Shown piece by piece: positions 34,606-43,026 of a DNA stretch of 64,000 bases. Numbering within the stretch: the first letter of the stretch is position 1; every line of letters starts with the position of its first letter. The translations under genes and the position numbers were made by a program. This stretch comes from Pseudomonas sp. GGS8 (GTDB taxonomy: Bacteria; Pseudomonadota; Gammaproteobacteria; Pseudomonadales; Pseudomonadaceae): assembly GCF_024168645.1 (NCBI RefSeq), contig NZ_JALJWF010000001.1:4963501-5027500 (forward strand), written 5' to 3'. The notes beneath the pieces are model-generated. The model saw only the letters and a list, made by a program, of their open reading frames with translations. It made no database searches and was not told the DNA's origin.

Positions 34606-35511
34606 ATGAACCATCACGCAACCGCAGACAAGCCACCAGCGCTTGAAGTCATTCTGAACGAGCCCCAGCATAGCTTTCGTTGGTACGAGCACGACTATCC
34701 CTTCGACCTGGCGCGCTGGAACCATCATCCGGAATTCGAGATCCACCTGATCCGCGAAGGCAGCGGTCGGCTGTTGGCCGGTGACTACATCGGTGTGTTC
34801 GAGGCCGGTCATGTCGCCCTGATCGGGCCTGGGCTGCCTCACGACTGGATCAGTGATCTGGGCAAAGGCGAGGTGATCACCGGCCGTGACGTGGTGTTGC
34901 AATTCGATGGCCAGATGCTGATGCACCTGCGCGACAAGGTCCCGGAGCTCAGCGAGTTGCAAAGCCTGTTTCGCCAGGCGGCGCAGGGCATCGAATTTCA
35001 TGGCAACACCCGCCAGAAAGCAGCCCGACTGCTGGAAGAGATCGGCCAGTGCCACGGCTTGCAGCGGTTGTGCCTGTTCCTGTCGTTGCTGCAACTGCTG
35101 GCATCGGCCCCCGACAGCGAGAGGCAAACGCTTGCCAGCCTGCAATACGCGCCTATGCTCGACGCGTTGACGGCCCAGCGCATGAGCATTGTTTTCGACT
35201 ACATCCTGAACGACCTCGCTGACGAGTTGCGGATGTCGGTCATCGCCCAACGCCTGGACATGAACGAGCCGGCCTTCTCCAAATTCTTCAAGCGCGCCAC
35301 CGGCCATACCTTCGTCGACCTGACGCGCAAACTGCGAGTCCAGCGTGCCTGCCGTTTGCTGGCGCAAAGCAGTTTCAGCGTTGCCAATATCTGTTTTGAA
35401 GTGGGGTACGCTAACTTGTCGAATTTCAATCGGCACTTTCGCCATGAAATGCATGAGACGCCCAGCGAGTATCGGCAGCGGTTGCAGCGGGTAGTGGCGG
35501 CCGGTCATTGA
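34606..35511 (+). CDS. AraC-family regulator, MtlR-like
   Basis: 301 residues from the ATG at 34606, the length of P. fluorescens MtlR, the activator of the mannitol operon. N-terminal cupin sensor (WNHHPEFEIHLIREGSGRLLAGDYIG) and two C-terminal helix-turn-helix motifs (RMSVIAQRLDMNEPAFSKFF, SVANICFEVGYANLSNFNRHFR). The frame is open upstream to 34525 but the family N-terminus begins near 34606. Presumably responds to a polyol and controls the divergent MtlE-like gene. Confidence 0.85.
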   Translation: MNHHATADKPPALEVILNEPQHSFRWYEHDYPFDLARWNHHPEFEIHLIREGSGRLLAGDYIGVFEAGHVALIGPGLPHDWISDLGKGEVITGRDVVLQFDGQMLMHLRDKVPELSELQSLFRQAAQGIEFHGNTRQKAARLLEEIGQCHGLQRLCLFLSLLQLLASAPDSERQTLASLQYAPMLDALTAQRMSIVFDYILNDLADELRMSVIAQRLDMNEPAFSKFFKRATGHTFVDLTRKLRVQRACRLLAQSSFSVANICFEVGYANLSNFNRHFRHEMHETPSEYRQRLQRVVAAGH

Positions 35512-35527
35512 AGGAACGGTGAGTACC

Positions 35528-35556
35528 TGTAGGTGTTGCCGAAGGCTGCGATCTTT
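35528..35556 (+). repeat. Single REP element
   Basis: GTAGGTGTTGCCGAAGGCTG with the usual GATCTTTTGA tail is a degenerate REP of the same type as at 4340, just after the AraC-type gene. Confidence 0.6.
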
Positions 35557-35662
35557 TGAGGCCATCTTGCGACGGGGAGCGTTTTTTGTGGCGCTGAAGT
35601 GTTAGGCTCGAAAACGACCGGGTATTGGCGATAACGCATCTGGAATTATTTTTCTCCAGTTC

Positions 35663-35691
35663 TTGACATGCCTTTCGAACCAGTCCAGAAT
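35663..35691 (+). promoter_or_regulatory. Candidate sigma-70 promoter for the tRNA transcript
   Basis: TTGACA (35663-35668), 17-base spacer, CAGAAT (35686-35691). It would start a transcript near 35698 running through tRNA-Cys and tRNA-Leu. The 309-base gap 35512-35820 otherwise shows the REP and no gene. Confidence 0.5.
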
Positions 35692-35820
35692 TGCGTCCAT
35701 TCCTGATTCAGGAACACGAAAACCCCTTAGATTTCAAAGGGTTGGAAGCTAGATTAGAATCTTGTTTCCAGATGCGAGTTTACACGTTTGATGTTGCGCT
35801 ACTGAACGTCAGATGTTTGA

Positions 35821-35894
35821 GGCCGAATAGCAAAATGGTTATGCAGTGGATTGCAAATCCACCTACGCCGGTTCGATTCCGACTTCGGCCTCCA
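35821..35894 (+). tRNA. tRNA-Cys (GCA)
   Basis: 74 bases with encoded CCA; acceptor GGCCGAA/TTCGGCC pairs perfectly, anticodon arm GTGGATTGCAAATCCAC gives anticodon GCA, T-arm GCCGGTTCGATTCCGAC. A terminator follows at 35904. Confidence 0.97.
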
Positions 35895-35903
35895 CTTTAA
35901 ACG

Positions 35904-35940
35904 AGCTCCGTAGATCCATGATCTACGGAGCTTTTTTATT
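35904..35940 (+). terminator. Rho-independent terminator after tRNA-Cys
   Basis: AGCTCCGTAGATC (35904-35916) pairs perfectly with GATCTACGGAGCT (35920-35932) around CAT, followed by a T-rich run to 35940. Confidence 0.93.
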
Positions 35941-36089
35941 TTCGCAGTCCTGCAAGATTTAGTCTTGAAAAGGGGATTTGCGAACTTGCTTCACCGGGGC
36001 GGGATGTATATATTTCCCCCTCTGTTGCACAAGCGTCAGAACTGCCAGGTCGTAACTGGTCAGTCTCCAGACAGCTTTACCGCGCTACC

Positions 36090-36176
36090 GCCCGAATGGC
36101 GAAACTGGTAGACGCATGGGACTTAAAATCCCCCGCTCGTAAGGGCGTGCCGGTTCGATTCCGGCTTCGGGCACCA
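36090..36176 (+). tRNA. tRNA-Leu (TAA)
   Basis: 87-base class II tRNA with encoded CCA; acceptor GCCCGAA/TTCGGGC pairs perfectly, anticodon TAA within GGGACTTAAAATCCC, long variable arm CGCTCGTAAGGGCG, T-arm GCCGGTTCGATTCCGGC. Confidence 0.97.
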
Positions 36177-36184
36177 TGAATATC

Positions 36185-36226
36185 AAGGGCTTGCGTGAGG
36201 TTTCTCATGCAAGCCCTTATTTTTTG
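36185..36226 (+). terminator. Rho-independent terminator after tRNA-Leu
   Basis: AAGGGCTTGCGTGAG (36185-36199) pairs with CTCATGCAAGCCCTT (36204-36218) with one G-T wobble, then a T-run. Confidence 0.93.
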
Positions 36227-36238
36227 CTTCGAAAAAAA

Positions 36239-36415
36239 CTATCTCTGCTCCATTGCGGTCTTTGCCCGTAGGTCGCCTGAAATTCTGCTTTTTGGAATGC
36301 CAACCAGCTCGTGCGCGTCATCAAACCTTTTCTTGAGCACGCTTGCGATCATCGGTTGGCCGGTTCCAGGACCACTAAGCGCGTCGATCTGATCTTGTGA
36401 CCAGCCTTTCAGGCC
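36239..36415 (-). pseudogene. Fragment of a tyrosine recombinase (phage/island integrase)
   Basis: The minus-strand reading from about 36409 down to the TAG at 36239 gives a peptide containing MIASVLKKRFDDAHELVGIP and DLRAKTA. This matches the conserved LxKRFDDARExAGIPK...DLRAK segment of prophage/ICE-type integrases, which ends in the catalytic Arg; the expected HYVR end with the nucleophilic Tyr is missing. It lies 63 bases from the end of tRNA-Leu, the normal place of an integrase beside its attachment site. The rest of the gap 36177-36747 is AT-rich with no gene I recognise. Confidence 0.6.
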
Positions 36416-36747
36416 ATGATTCGATCAATCAACACCTGAGTTCACCGATAATCTCAATACCGAGTTGAGGTCGGGTTCGTCGACGAAGATATCGAATATA
36501 CGCACTCTGGAGCCACACGCCGGATTAAACTTGGCTCACTGATAATTAAACATTACGAGTGAGGACGAGAACCGTTGAAAATCCACATCCACAGCCATCC
36601 ATACTTTATGGAATGACGGATACGACCACTTTCTGTTTCAGCGTGTTCGCGTAAATCTGTTTATTAAAGAAATATATTTCAAATTATTGCCGTAATCCCT
36701 TTTTATTTGTTAGATTGCGCGCCTCAAAAATTAACCAGGGACGTGTG

Positions 36748-37050
36748 ATGTTTTTTATTGTCTGGCAAGGATGGGGCCTTCTTTCGATTCTTATCCCGGT
36801 ACTTTGCATGGTGCCTTTCGCAGGGCTCCTCAATGGACTCGGGTTGGGTGTCGGTCTATTGGTTGGCGCGGCCGTCAATGCCTATATTGGTCACCGGCTG
36901 AATAACCAGCCGGGCAAAACCTACATTGATAAAGACAGCGGTGGCGAAGTCGTCTTTCGCAAGAAACACACGTTGTTCTATGTGCCCATGCAATATGTAT
37001 CTGTGCTGTGGGCAGTGGTGGGTGTATTTGCGTTGTTTAGTGCGCACTAA
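36748..37050 (+). CDS. Small membrane protein of unknown function
   Basis: 100 residues with about three membrane segments (LLSILIPVLCMVPFAGLL, GLGVGLLVGAAVNAYIGH, and VPMQYVSVLWAVVGVFALF near the end) and a short charged loop (DKDSGGEVVFRKKH). Start ATG at 36748 behind a purine-rich AGGGA. No family assigned. It follows the AT-rich region after the tRNA genes. Confidence 0.7.
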   Translation: MFFIVWQGWGLLSILIPVLCMVPFAGLLNGLGLGVGLLVGAAVNAYIGHRLNNQPGKTYIDKDSGGEVVFRKKHTLFYVPMQYVSVLWAVVGVFALFSAH

Positions 37051-37212
37051 GCGCACTGGCTTTCGTCACTGTCAGTAAGGGCTGCTTGCGGTCCAAAACT
37101 GCTCCGTCAGCGGACTAGGCTTAAACCGGATACTCGAATGCTCCCGCGCTGACAACGGGGCTGGAAAAGCTATACCTTTCTCTGCTTGTGGAGAGAGTCC
37201 ATATCAGCCTAT

Positions 37213-37899
37213 TCAATCCATATAGCCCTCGAAAGAAAAGTTCGAGGGTTCGAATCGATCGGTCGTGTCCATCCGAATACTTCGCAGGCTCACCGTTTCC
37301 AAGTGTGATGCGTATAAAGTCTCCGCAAAATAGCTGATCAGGATGGAGCGTCGGCGTGCGCCGATTGAGTTCAGACTGCCCGCATGCACTAAATCCACAT
37401 CAAACACCAAGATGTCGCCAGCGGCGCCGGAAAGCTGTACAGACCGGGACTCGTCATTGAAGTTGAATGGCGGCGCTCCCTGGTCTGGGCGATGGCTGCC
37501 GGGGACGATACGTGTTGCGCCGTTCTCGGGGCCATAATCGTCAAAAAAAGCGATGGCGTTCACAATGTCGCCTGGCCGTTGGGCCGACAAGTCGCGGTGC
37601 AGCCGCTGATGACCGCCACCTGCAAGGGGCTCACGACCCTCTACCTGCGAGAGGAAGAACCGTTCTCCAATCAACTCGCCAACCACCGCCAGCACCTCCG
37701 GCAGACGACACACGGCCTGAACTTTCGAATCAGCGTCCAGCAGCGAGTGGCGCCAATCCATGCCACGCGGCACTGGCCACTGGTCTGCCGGTTTCACGCC
37801 CGCATCGAACACGGCACGAAGGTCACCCAGCCACTCGGCCGGGATCGCTCGACGAAGTAGCGCAAAGCCATTTCGATGGAGTTGCTCGCGGTCAGTCAT
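37213..37899 (-). CDS. Phytanoyl-CoA dioxygenase (PhyH) family protein
   Basis: 228-residue Fe(II)/2-oxoglutarate-dependent oxygenase candidate. Iron ligands: His and Asp in HRDLSAQRPGD and a distal His in VFDVDLVHAGSLN, followed by RRRSILISYF with the 2-oxoglutarate-binding Arg. GARIVPGSH-type motif (GATRIVPGSHRP) is present. GAGGAAG lies 2 bases before the ATG at 37899. It follows the methyltransferase gene by 149 bases on the same strand, suggesting joint tailoring of a small molecule. Substrate unknown. Confidence 0.82.
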   Translation of the reverse strand: MTDREQLHRNGFALLRRAIPAEWLGDLRAVFDAGVKPADQWPVPRGMDWRHSLLDADSKVQAVCRLPEVLAVVGELIGERFFLSQVEGREPLAGGGHQRLHRDLSAQRPGDIVNAIAFFDDYGPENGATRIVPGSHRPDQGAPPFNFNDESRSVQLSGAAGDILVFDVDLVHAGSLNSIGARRRSILISYFAETLYASHLETVSLRSIRMDTTDRFEPSNFSFEGYMD

Positions 37900-38048
37900 A
37901 GCTTCCTCAATTATTGAGCAGAGGATTTCGGGCTCAGATTTCGCGTAGCAGCGCGCAAAAAAGGCGTTTCGGCGGTCAGTATGCGGGCAGTCTGGAAGAA
38001 CCGACGTTTTCAACAGAATCGGCCACAAACAGCCATTCTCGGCCCTGT

Positions 38049-38765
38049 TCAGGGCGCTTTGCATGTCAGCCAGGCCCCCCAGAAAAGGCTGCTGAAGAAA
38101 CGGGTAGTGTCCCCGAATCCGGCGTCATGCAAAAGTTTTTGAACCGCCGCCTCGGAATGTGGAGGATCAGCGCCCTGAAGAATTTTCCCAAGCTTGGCCT
38201 TCACTTCATCCGGGCTGGCTCCATGCTGCCGCCATCGCTGCCCCCAGGCAGCCAGCAGTAACGGCTGGCTGGCGTAAGCATATTGATTCCCCGCGACAAT
38301 CAGCGGTGCCCCCGGCTTTAGATGAGCCCGAATGGATCGTAGAATTTGTCGCTTGGTACCATCCCCTTCGAGATGATGGAGTACGCCGATCAGGGTGGCT
38401 GCGTCGTATGACTGGTCTGCCGCCAGGTCTTCAACATTCCCGAGATGCATGGCCGTTCTTTCAAGCAAGTTGTTTGCCTCTAACTGCTGCTTCGCTGCCT
38501 CCAGCATCGGCTCGGATGGATCAACGGCAGTGAAGCGCCAACCTGGCTCAAGCTTGGCCATGGCAATAATTTCCTGTGCCGTACCACCAGCACCAACCAC
38601 CAGTATTTTTGCCGAGTTTGCATTGCCAAGGCTTGCCGCCAGCATGCACGCAGCCAAGTCTTGGCAGGCGTCATATCCTGCCAGTGCAATACGGCTCTGT
38701 CGGCCGTACTCATTGGCTCGGGAGGTATCAAATTTTTCAGCGGCGTTGAGAGGGGATGATTTCAA
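38049..38765 (-). CDS. SAM-dependent methyltransferase (class I)
   Basis: 238 residues from a TTG start at 38765, chosen because GGAG lies 7 bases upstream and the coding pattern begins there; a longer open frame to 39008 reads through unrelated AT-rich DNA. Motif I ILVVGAGGTAQEII (binding SAM), acidic loop FTAVDPSEPMLEAA, motif IV DAATLIGVLHHLE. The substrate is unknown, but the downstream PhyH-type oxygenase is probably its partner. Confidence 0.78.
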   Translation of the reverse strand: MKSSPLNAAEKFDTSRANEYGRQSRIALAGYDACQDLAACMLAASLGNANSAKILVVGAGGTAQEIIAMAKLEPGWRFTAVDPSEPMLEAAKQQLEANNLLERTAMHLGNVEDLAADQSYDAATLIGVLHHLEGDGTKRQILRSIRAHLKPGAPLIVAGNQYAYASQPLLLAAWGQRWRQHGASPDEVKAKLGKILQGADPPHSEAAVQKLLHDAGFGDTTRFFSSLFWGAWLTCKAP

Positions 38766-38979
38766 GTCGGTTCTCCATGTCCTGAAATCCAAGCTACGCC
38801 ACACATAGAAATAATAAAAATTCATTAATTTTATGTGCTGCATTCCAGTAAGGAATGTATGGCTCAAACAATCGCGATCTTTGCTTAAGCTGACTCGGCC
38901 TTTGTCGACAATCCCACCCACACCGGGCGCTTCAATGGCACGACGGTAACCTAGATGCTCAACTAAAGTCATGGGTGTA
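38766..38979. other. AT-rich non-coding stretch upstream of the methyltransferase
   Basis: About 38790-38860 is clearly more AT-rich than its surroundings and probably holds the promoter of the methyltransferase/PhyH unit. No gene recognised. Confidence 0.4.
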
Positions 38980-39130
38980 ATGGAGCTCGGCGATGCCGCC
39001 ATCGCCACGTCCGGCAGCTATCGACACTGGGTCGATGTGAGGGAAGTCTTATGCCTACACTATGCCCATTGTCGGTGGCCAGTTGCAGGCGCAGCTTAAG
39101 AAGCGTCCACGCCAATTGCCAGCCACCTGA
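38980..39130 (+). pseudogene. Fragment resembling ApbE (FAD:protein FMN transferase)
   Basis: The plus frame from 38980 reads MELGDAAIATSGSYRHWVDV, and a +1 frame continues GKSYAYTM. ApbE proteins have a conserved ALATSGDYRN...GKRYSHTIDP segment here. Both ends and the frame are lost, so this is a short relic rather than a gene. It is not linked to any flavoprotein partner in the window. Confidence 0.5.
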
Positions 39131-39169
39131 ACCTCTTAGCCACCGACGACAGTGAGCCCCCTTTAAACA

Positions 39170-39871
39170 ATGAAATTCATGTATAGGCACACCGAGTACC
39201 ACCGAAGCGATCGGATCGGCTGGCTCCGCGCCTCCGTTTTAGGGGCCAACGACGGCATTGTCTCCACCGCCAGTCTGCTGATTGGCGTCGCTGCGGCCAA
39301 TGCGAGCCACGCCACCTTGCTGGTTACAGGAATGGCAGGGCTGATGGCCGGTGCCATGTCCATGGCTGCAGGCGAGTACATTTCCGTTCACTCCCAGGCT
39401 GACACCGAGCGGGCCGACCTGTCCCGGGAACGAGCAGAATTGGCGAGCGATCCGAAAGCAGAACGACTTGAGCTCGCCAACATCTACATGCATCGCGGCG
39501 TCTCGCCGGAACTGGCCCATCAGGTGGCTGACCAATTGATGTCCCACGACGCGCTGGGCTCCCATGCCAGAGACGAACTGGGTATCAGCGAAACCCTCAC
39601 CGCCAAACCCTTGCAGGCCGCTCTGGCCTCGGCCGCCAGCTTTGTGGTGGGCGCCGCATTGCCTCTAGCCGTGACGTTTTTCGCACCGGAGCAGAGCTCG
39701 GTGCGCTGGATATCGGGTATGTCATTGGTGTTTCTCGGGACATTGGGCGCCATTGCTGCCAGAGCCGGCGGTGCCAGCATTATCGCCGGCGCCTGGCGAG
39801 TAACCTTCTGGGGCGCGTTGGCCATGGGGGTCACCGCACTGGTGGGGCATTTGCTTGGGGCCGTGGTCTAG
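39170..39871 (+). CDS. VIT1/CCC1-family metal transporter
   Basis: 233-residue inner-membrane protein of the VIT family (iron/manganese transport). N-terminal WLRASVLGANDGIVSTASLL is the family signature; helices at about 22-45, 50-72, 145-165, 172-195 and 205-230 surround a charged central helix pair (HSQADTERADLSRERAEL) typical of the metal-binding domain. An ATG at 39179 is an alternative start. Stands alone. Confidence 0.88.
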   Translation: MKFMYRHTEYHRSDRIGWLRASVLGANDGIVSTASLLIGVAAANASHATLLVTGMAGLMAGAMSMAAGEYISVHSQADTERADLSRERAELASDPKAERLELANIYMHRGVSPELAHQVADQLMSHDALGSHARDELGISETLTAKPLQAALASAASFVVGAALPLAVTFFAPEQSSVRWISGMSLVFLGTLGAIAARAGGASIIAGAWRVTFWGALAMGVTALVGHLLGAVV

Positions 39872-39905
39872 ATCCCCTCAATACCCGAGACCCATGTGCT
39901 GCCTT

Positions 39906-40781
39906 CTATCCTGTTAGTACCAGAGACATGTTCGGATATTCCGCGCATATGAAATCGACGAATGCTCGAACTTTTGGAGTAGCCAAGCGCCTAGAGGTAT
40001 GCAAGACCCAAAGCTCCGGTTCTACACCCGATACCGTGCCCCACTGGACCAACTCACCACGGGCGAGCTGGCTCCATGCGATGGACTGTGGAATAAGGGC
40101 AACACCACCACCGGCGATAGCCGCATCGCGGACCATCAGTAACGAGGAGAATCGCAGCTTTGGGATCGGCTCCAGGACCAACTGTCCGCCATCGAGACTC
40201 CAGTGGGTGGGCTGGAAGCTCGATGTTACGATGCCAGGAACGGGCCTGATTGCGCCCGGCGTTGGCTTAATTACTTCAGGCGCCGCCACGACTACCAGCC
40301 GGTCTTTGGCGAAGCACCGGCCGACCAAACTGCTGTCCGGGCTCGGGTTGATCCGGATGGCGACGTCGAATTGTTCCTCCACAAGGTCAACCAGGCGATC
40401 CTCCGCCACGACTTCGATTTCGACCTCCGGGTAGGCGGCACAGAATTCTGCTCCGATGCGGCCCATTGCAAGCTGGGAGAACAGGACTGGGGAGGCGACA
40501 CGCAAGCGTCCGCGAGGCGTCGATACGCCCTCACGGGCTGCTGTCATGGCTTCGGCCACCTCGCCCAACGGTCCTTCTGTTCGAGCCATCAGCATTTCGC
40601 CAGCTTCGGTTAGCTTCAGGCCGCGAGCGCTACGCTCGATCAGCCTCACCCCCAGTTGCTCCTCAAGGTCGGAGATTCGACGCGATAGGGTGGCTTTGGA
40701 TATGCCGCTCGCACGGCTCGCCTTTCCAAGCCCCTCATTCGTTGCGACGAGTGTGAAGTCGATCAGAGCATTCAGATTCAT
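39906..40781 (-). CDS. LysR-family regulator
   Basis: 291 residues with an N-terminal winged HTH (LNALIDFTLVATNEGLGKAS, SKATLSRRISDLEEQLGVRL) and a LysR substrate-binding domain (GRLRVASPVLFSQLAM, DVAIRINP). The ATG at 40781 begins the normal family N-terminus; the frame is open far upstream but only antisense to the oxidoreductase. Divergent from the quinone oxidoreductase gene with 102 bases between, so it very probably controls that gene and itself. Confidence 0.9.
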   Translation of the reverse strand: MNLNALIDFTLVATNEGLGKASRASGISKATLSRRISDLEEQLGVRLIERSARGLKLTEAGEMLMARTEGPLGEVAEAMTAAREGVSTPRGRLRVASPVLFSQLAMGRIGAEFCAAYPEVEIEVVAEDRLVDLVEEQFDVAIRINPSPDSSLVGRCFAKDRLVVVAAPEVIKPTPGAIRPVPGIVTSSFQPTHWSLDGGQLVLEPIPKLRFSSLLMVRDAAIAGGGVALIPQSIAWSQLARGELVQWGTVSGVEPELWVLHTSRRLATPKVRAFVDFICAEYPNMSLVLTG

Positions 40782-40883
40782 AGTGTTCCAATTTTGAAAC
40801 GAAGTGTCTGTATTTTGGTGTCTGCGCTTTATCTGCGCAACAGCATATCTTCTCGTCATCGGAACTCGATACGAGGAATTGCA

Positions 40884-41819
40884 ATGAGCACCCTGCAACG
40901 AGCTGTAATGATCCGGGCATACGGCGGTGCTGACGCCGTGGAAGTGGCCAAAATCGAAAAGCCAGAACCTGGGCAAGACCAGGTTCTCGTTCGGGTTCGT
41001 GCCGCCGGCGTAAACGGTATTGATTGGAAGGTCCGCGAAGGTCATGTACGAAACGCGTTCCCGCTTCCATTGCCAATAGTGCTGGGCGCCGAAATGGCGG
41101 GTGTTGTCGAGGCTGTCGGCCCCGGTGTCTCTCGCTTCCGTATTGGCGATCGCGTCATGGGCGCGGTGGGAGGCCTGGGCGCTTACGCTGAATGTGTGAG
41201 CGTCAGTGAGTCGAGCCTCTCCCTTACGCCTGTGAATCTTGATGATGTCCATGCTGCTGCTGTTCCTGTCGCTGCCGTGGCAGCCTGGAAGAGCCTCAAT
41301 CATGCGGGGCCGATTCATCCCGGCCAGCGAATCCTTATTCACGGTGCTGCCGGTGGGCTGGGCGCCTATGCCGTGCAGTACGCCAAGCGGGCAGCTGCGC
41401 AGGTCTTCGCAACTGCGGGCACGGCTGACCTGGACTATGTACGCAGCCTCGGTGCCGATCATGTCATCGACTATCAAACCCAACGTTTCGAAGACATCGT
41501 CCGGGACATTGACCTGGTACTCGACTATGTCGGGGGTGAGGTGCTGGATCGCTCTTGGCAGGTGCTGGCTGAGAACGGCGTCATTGTCGGCACGTCGTCG
41601 CCCGACATTCTGGCGCGTACCCCGGCCAATCGCCGAGGCCTGTGGTTCATGAACACACCTGATCCCGAACTTCTGGCTTCGCTGGCAAAAGAAATCGCCA
41701 ACGGCACGCTGCGGAGCAGGATCGGGGAGGTCGTTGGCTTCGCAGACATCCCCCAGGCGATTGAACGCAATCGCACCGTTTCCGGGACTGGAAAAGTCGT
41801 GGCGGACTTCTCTCGCTGA
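40884..41819 (+). CDS. NADPH:quinone oxidoreductase-type zinc-free alcohol dehydrogenase
   Basis: 311-residue MDR-superfamily enzyme. N-terminal GroES-like fold (GVNGIDWKVREGHV, LGAEMAGVVEAVG) without structural-zinc cysteines, then the Rossmann fold (ILIHGAAGGLGAYAVQYAK, GADHVIDYQTQRF). Likely one- or two-electron reduction of quinones or enones with NADPH. First gene after the divergent LysR regulator; the NmrA-like gene starts 32 bases later. Confidence 0.87.
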   Translation: MSTLQRAVMIRAYGGADAVEVAKIEKPEPGQDQVLVRVRAAGVNGIDWKVREGHVRNAFPLPLPIVLGAEMAGVVEAVGPGVSRFRIGDRVMGAVGGLGAYAECVSVSESSLSLTPVNLDDVHAAAVPVAAVAAWKSLNHAGPIHPGQRILIHGAAGGLGAYAVQYAKRAAAQVFATAGTADLDYVRSLGADHVIDYQTQRFEDIVRDIDLVLDYVGGEVLDRSWQVLAENGVIVGTSSPDILARTPANRRGLWFMNTPDPELLASLAKEIANGTLRSRIGEVVGFADIPQAIERNRTVSGTGKVVADFSR

Positions 41820-41851
41820 TCTACTCCATCTCTCACTGCAGGAGATTCAAA

Positions 41852-42721
41852 ATGAGCATTCTCGTTACTGGTGCCACGGGCACCATTGGTTCACTCATCA
41901 CTCAGGGCCTGGCTGAGGCGGGCGCCGAGGTCAAAGCGCTCGTGCGCCAAACTGGTAAACGCGACTTCCCGGCTGGTGTCACTGAAGTTGTAGCAGACCT
42001 CACCGATGTACCTTCGATGCGCGCTGCGCTGTCTTCGGTACGGACACTGTTTCTGCTCAACGCCGTTACGCCTGACGAGGTCACGCAAGCCCTCATTACG
42101 CTGAACCTCGCTCAAGAGGCTGGCATTGAGCGCATCGTCTACCTCTCGGTGATTCATGCCGACAAGTTCACCAATGTTCCGCACTTCACGGGCAAGCATA
42201 CCGTTGAGCGGATGATCGAAAGCCTCGACATTCCCGCGACTATTCTGCGTCCCGCTTACTTTATGCAAAACGACCTCATGGTCCAACAGACGATCCAGAA
42301 CTACTCGGTGTACCCGATGCCAATTGGCTCGGCCGGCGTCTCAATGATTGATGCGCGCGATATTGCCGATGTCGCCGTGGCAGAACTGCTGCGACGCGAC
42401 AAGGCGTCTTCTGCTCTTGATCGTGTAACGCTGGAGTTGGTTGGGCCACAAGCACTGGTTGGTGCATCCGTGGCAAAGACCTGGAGTTCCGCCCTGGGTC
42501 GCGAGATCGCTTACGGTGGTGACGATGTAGCGGCCTTCGAAGGGCAACTGGCTTCGTACGGTCCCGGCTGGTTGGCATACGACATGCGCCTGATGATGGC
42601 GGGTATCCAGAAGTTCGGCATGCAAGCAGCTGAAGGAGCCGTGGACCGGCTGGAAGCCATCATTGGGCACCCGCTGCGTTCTTATGAAGACTTCGTCCGC
42701 GAAGCTACTGCCGGCGTTTAA
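41852..42721 (+). CDS. NmrA/QorB-like NAD(P)-binding protein
   Basis: 289-residue atypical SDR: MSILVTGATGTIGSLITQGL dinucleotide motif, an NmrA/QOR2-like middle (VRTLFLLNAVTPDEV, RIVYLSVIHAD, ILRPAYFMQNDL) and no YxxxK catalytic pair. Such proteins reduce quinones or sense NADP redox state. Directly downstream of the quinone oxidoreductase; AGGAG precedes the start. Same LysR-controlled unit. Confidence 0.85.
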   Translation: MSILVTGATGTIGSLITQGLAEAGAEVKALVRQTGKRDFPAGVTEVVADLTDVPSMRAALSSVRTLFLLNAVTPDEVTQALITLNLAQEAGIERIVYLSVIHADKFTNVPHFTGKHTVERMIESLDIPATILRPAYFMQNDLMVQQTIQNYSVYPMPIGSAGVSMIDARDIADVAVAELLRRDKASSALDRVTLELVGPQALVGASVAKTWSSALGREIAYGGDDVAAFEGQLASYGPGWLAYDMRLMMAGIQKFGMQAAEGAVDRLEAIIGHPLRSYEDFVREATAGV

Positions 42722-42813
42722 AAAAAGGGCAGGGGGCATTCTTTTTCGCCTATGCATTGTCCCCTGTTAACCCATCTTCGTTAGGCTTTGCGCCGTCTAA
42801 AGTGGACACTCAC

Positions 42814-43026
42814 ATGAGTAATAAAGCTTTCAATCAATTCAACAGCACGAGCAGCGCTTTCAAGTACACATCCCTCGGATTACGTCTTATAGCCGCCTTG
42901 GCGTTTCTGGCAGCTGGCGGTGCCAAGCTCGCTGGCGTGCCAATGATGGTCGAAATCTTTGAACATATTGGCTTGGGGCCCTTGAGGAGGGGGAGCGTCG
43001 TATTGGCGAACTGGGGCAGAAGTTGA
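42814..43026 (+). pseudogene. Truncated DoxX-family gene
   Basis: 70 codons from the ATG at 42814. The first 50 residues match the DoxX N-terminus (LGLRLIAALAFLAAGGAKLAG, MVEIFEHIG), but the usual GQWFRYVTG continuation and three more helices are replaced by unrelated sequence (PLRRGSVVLANWGRS) and a stop. DoxX proteins normally have about 120-140 residues. The third gene of the LysR/QOR unit, broken by deletion. Confidence 0.7.

Noticed and set aside
35720..35790. Possible degraded tRNA-Gly before tRNA-Cys
   Set aside because: A weak similarity to the tRNA-Gly 3-prime end (TAGAATCTTGTTTCC) was seen, but no acceptor or anticodon arm can be folded.
38766..39008. Longer methyltransferase start at 39008
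   Set aside because: The added 81 codons cross AT-rich DNA and an ApbE relic on the other strand; a ribosome binding site fits the TTG at 38765.
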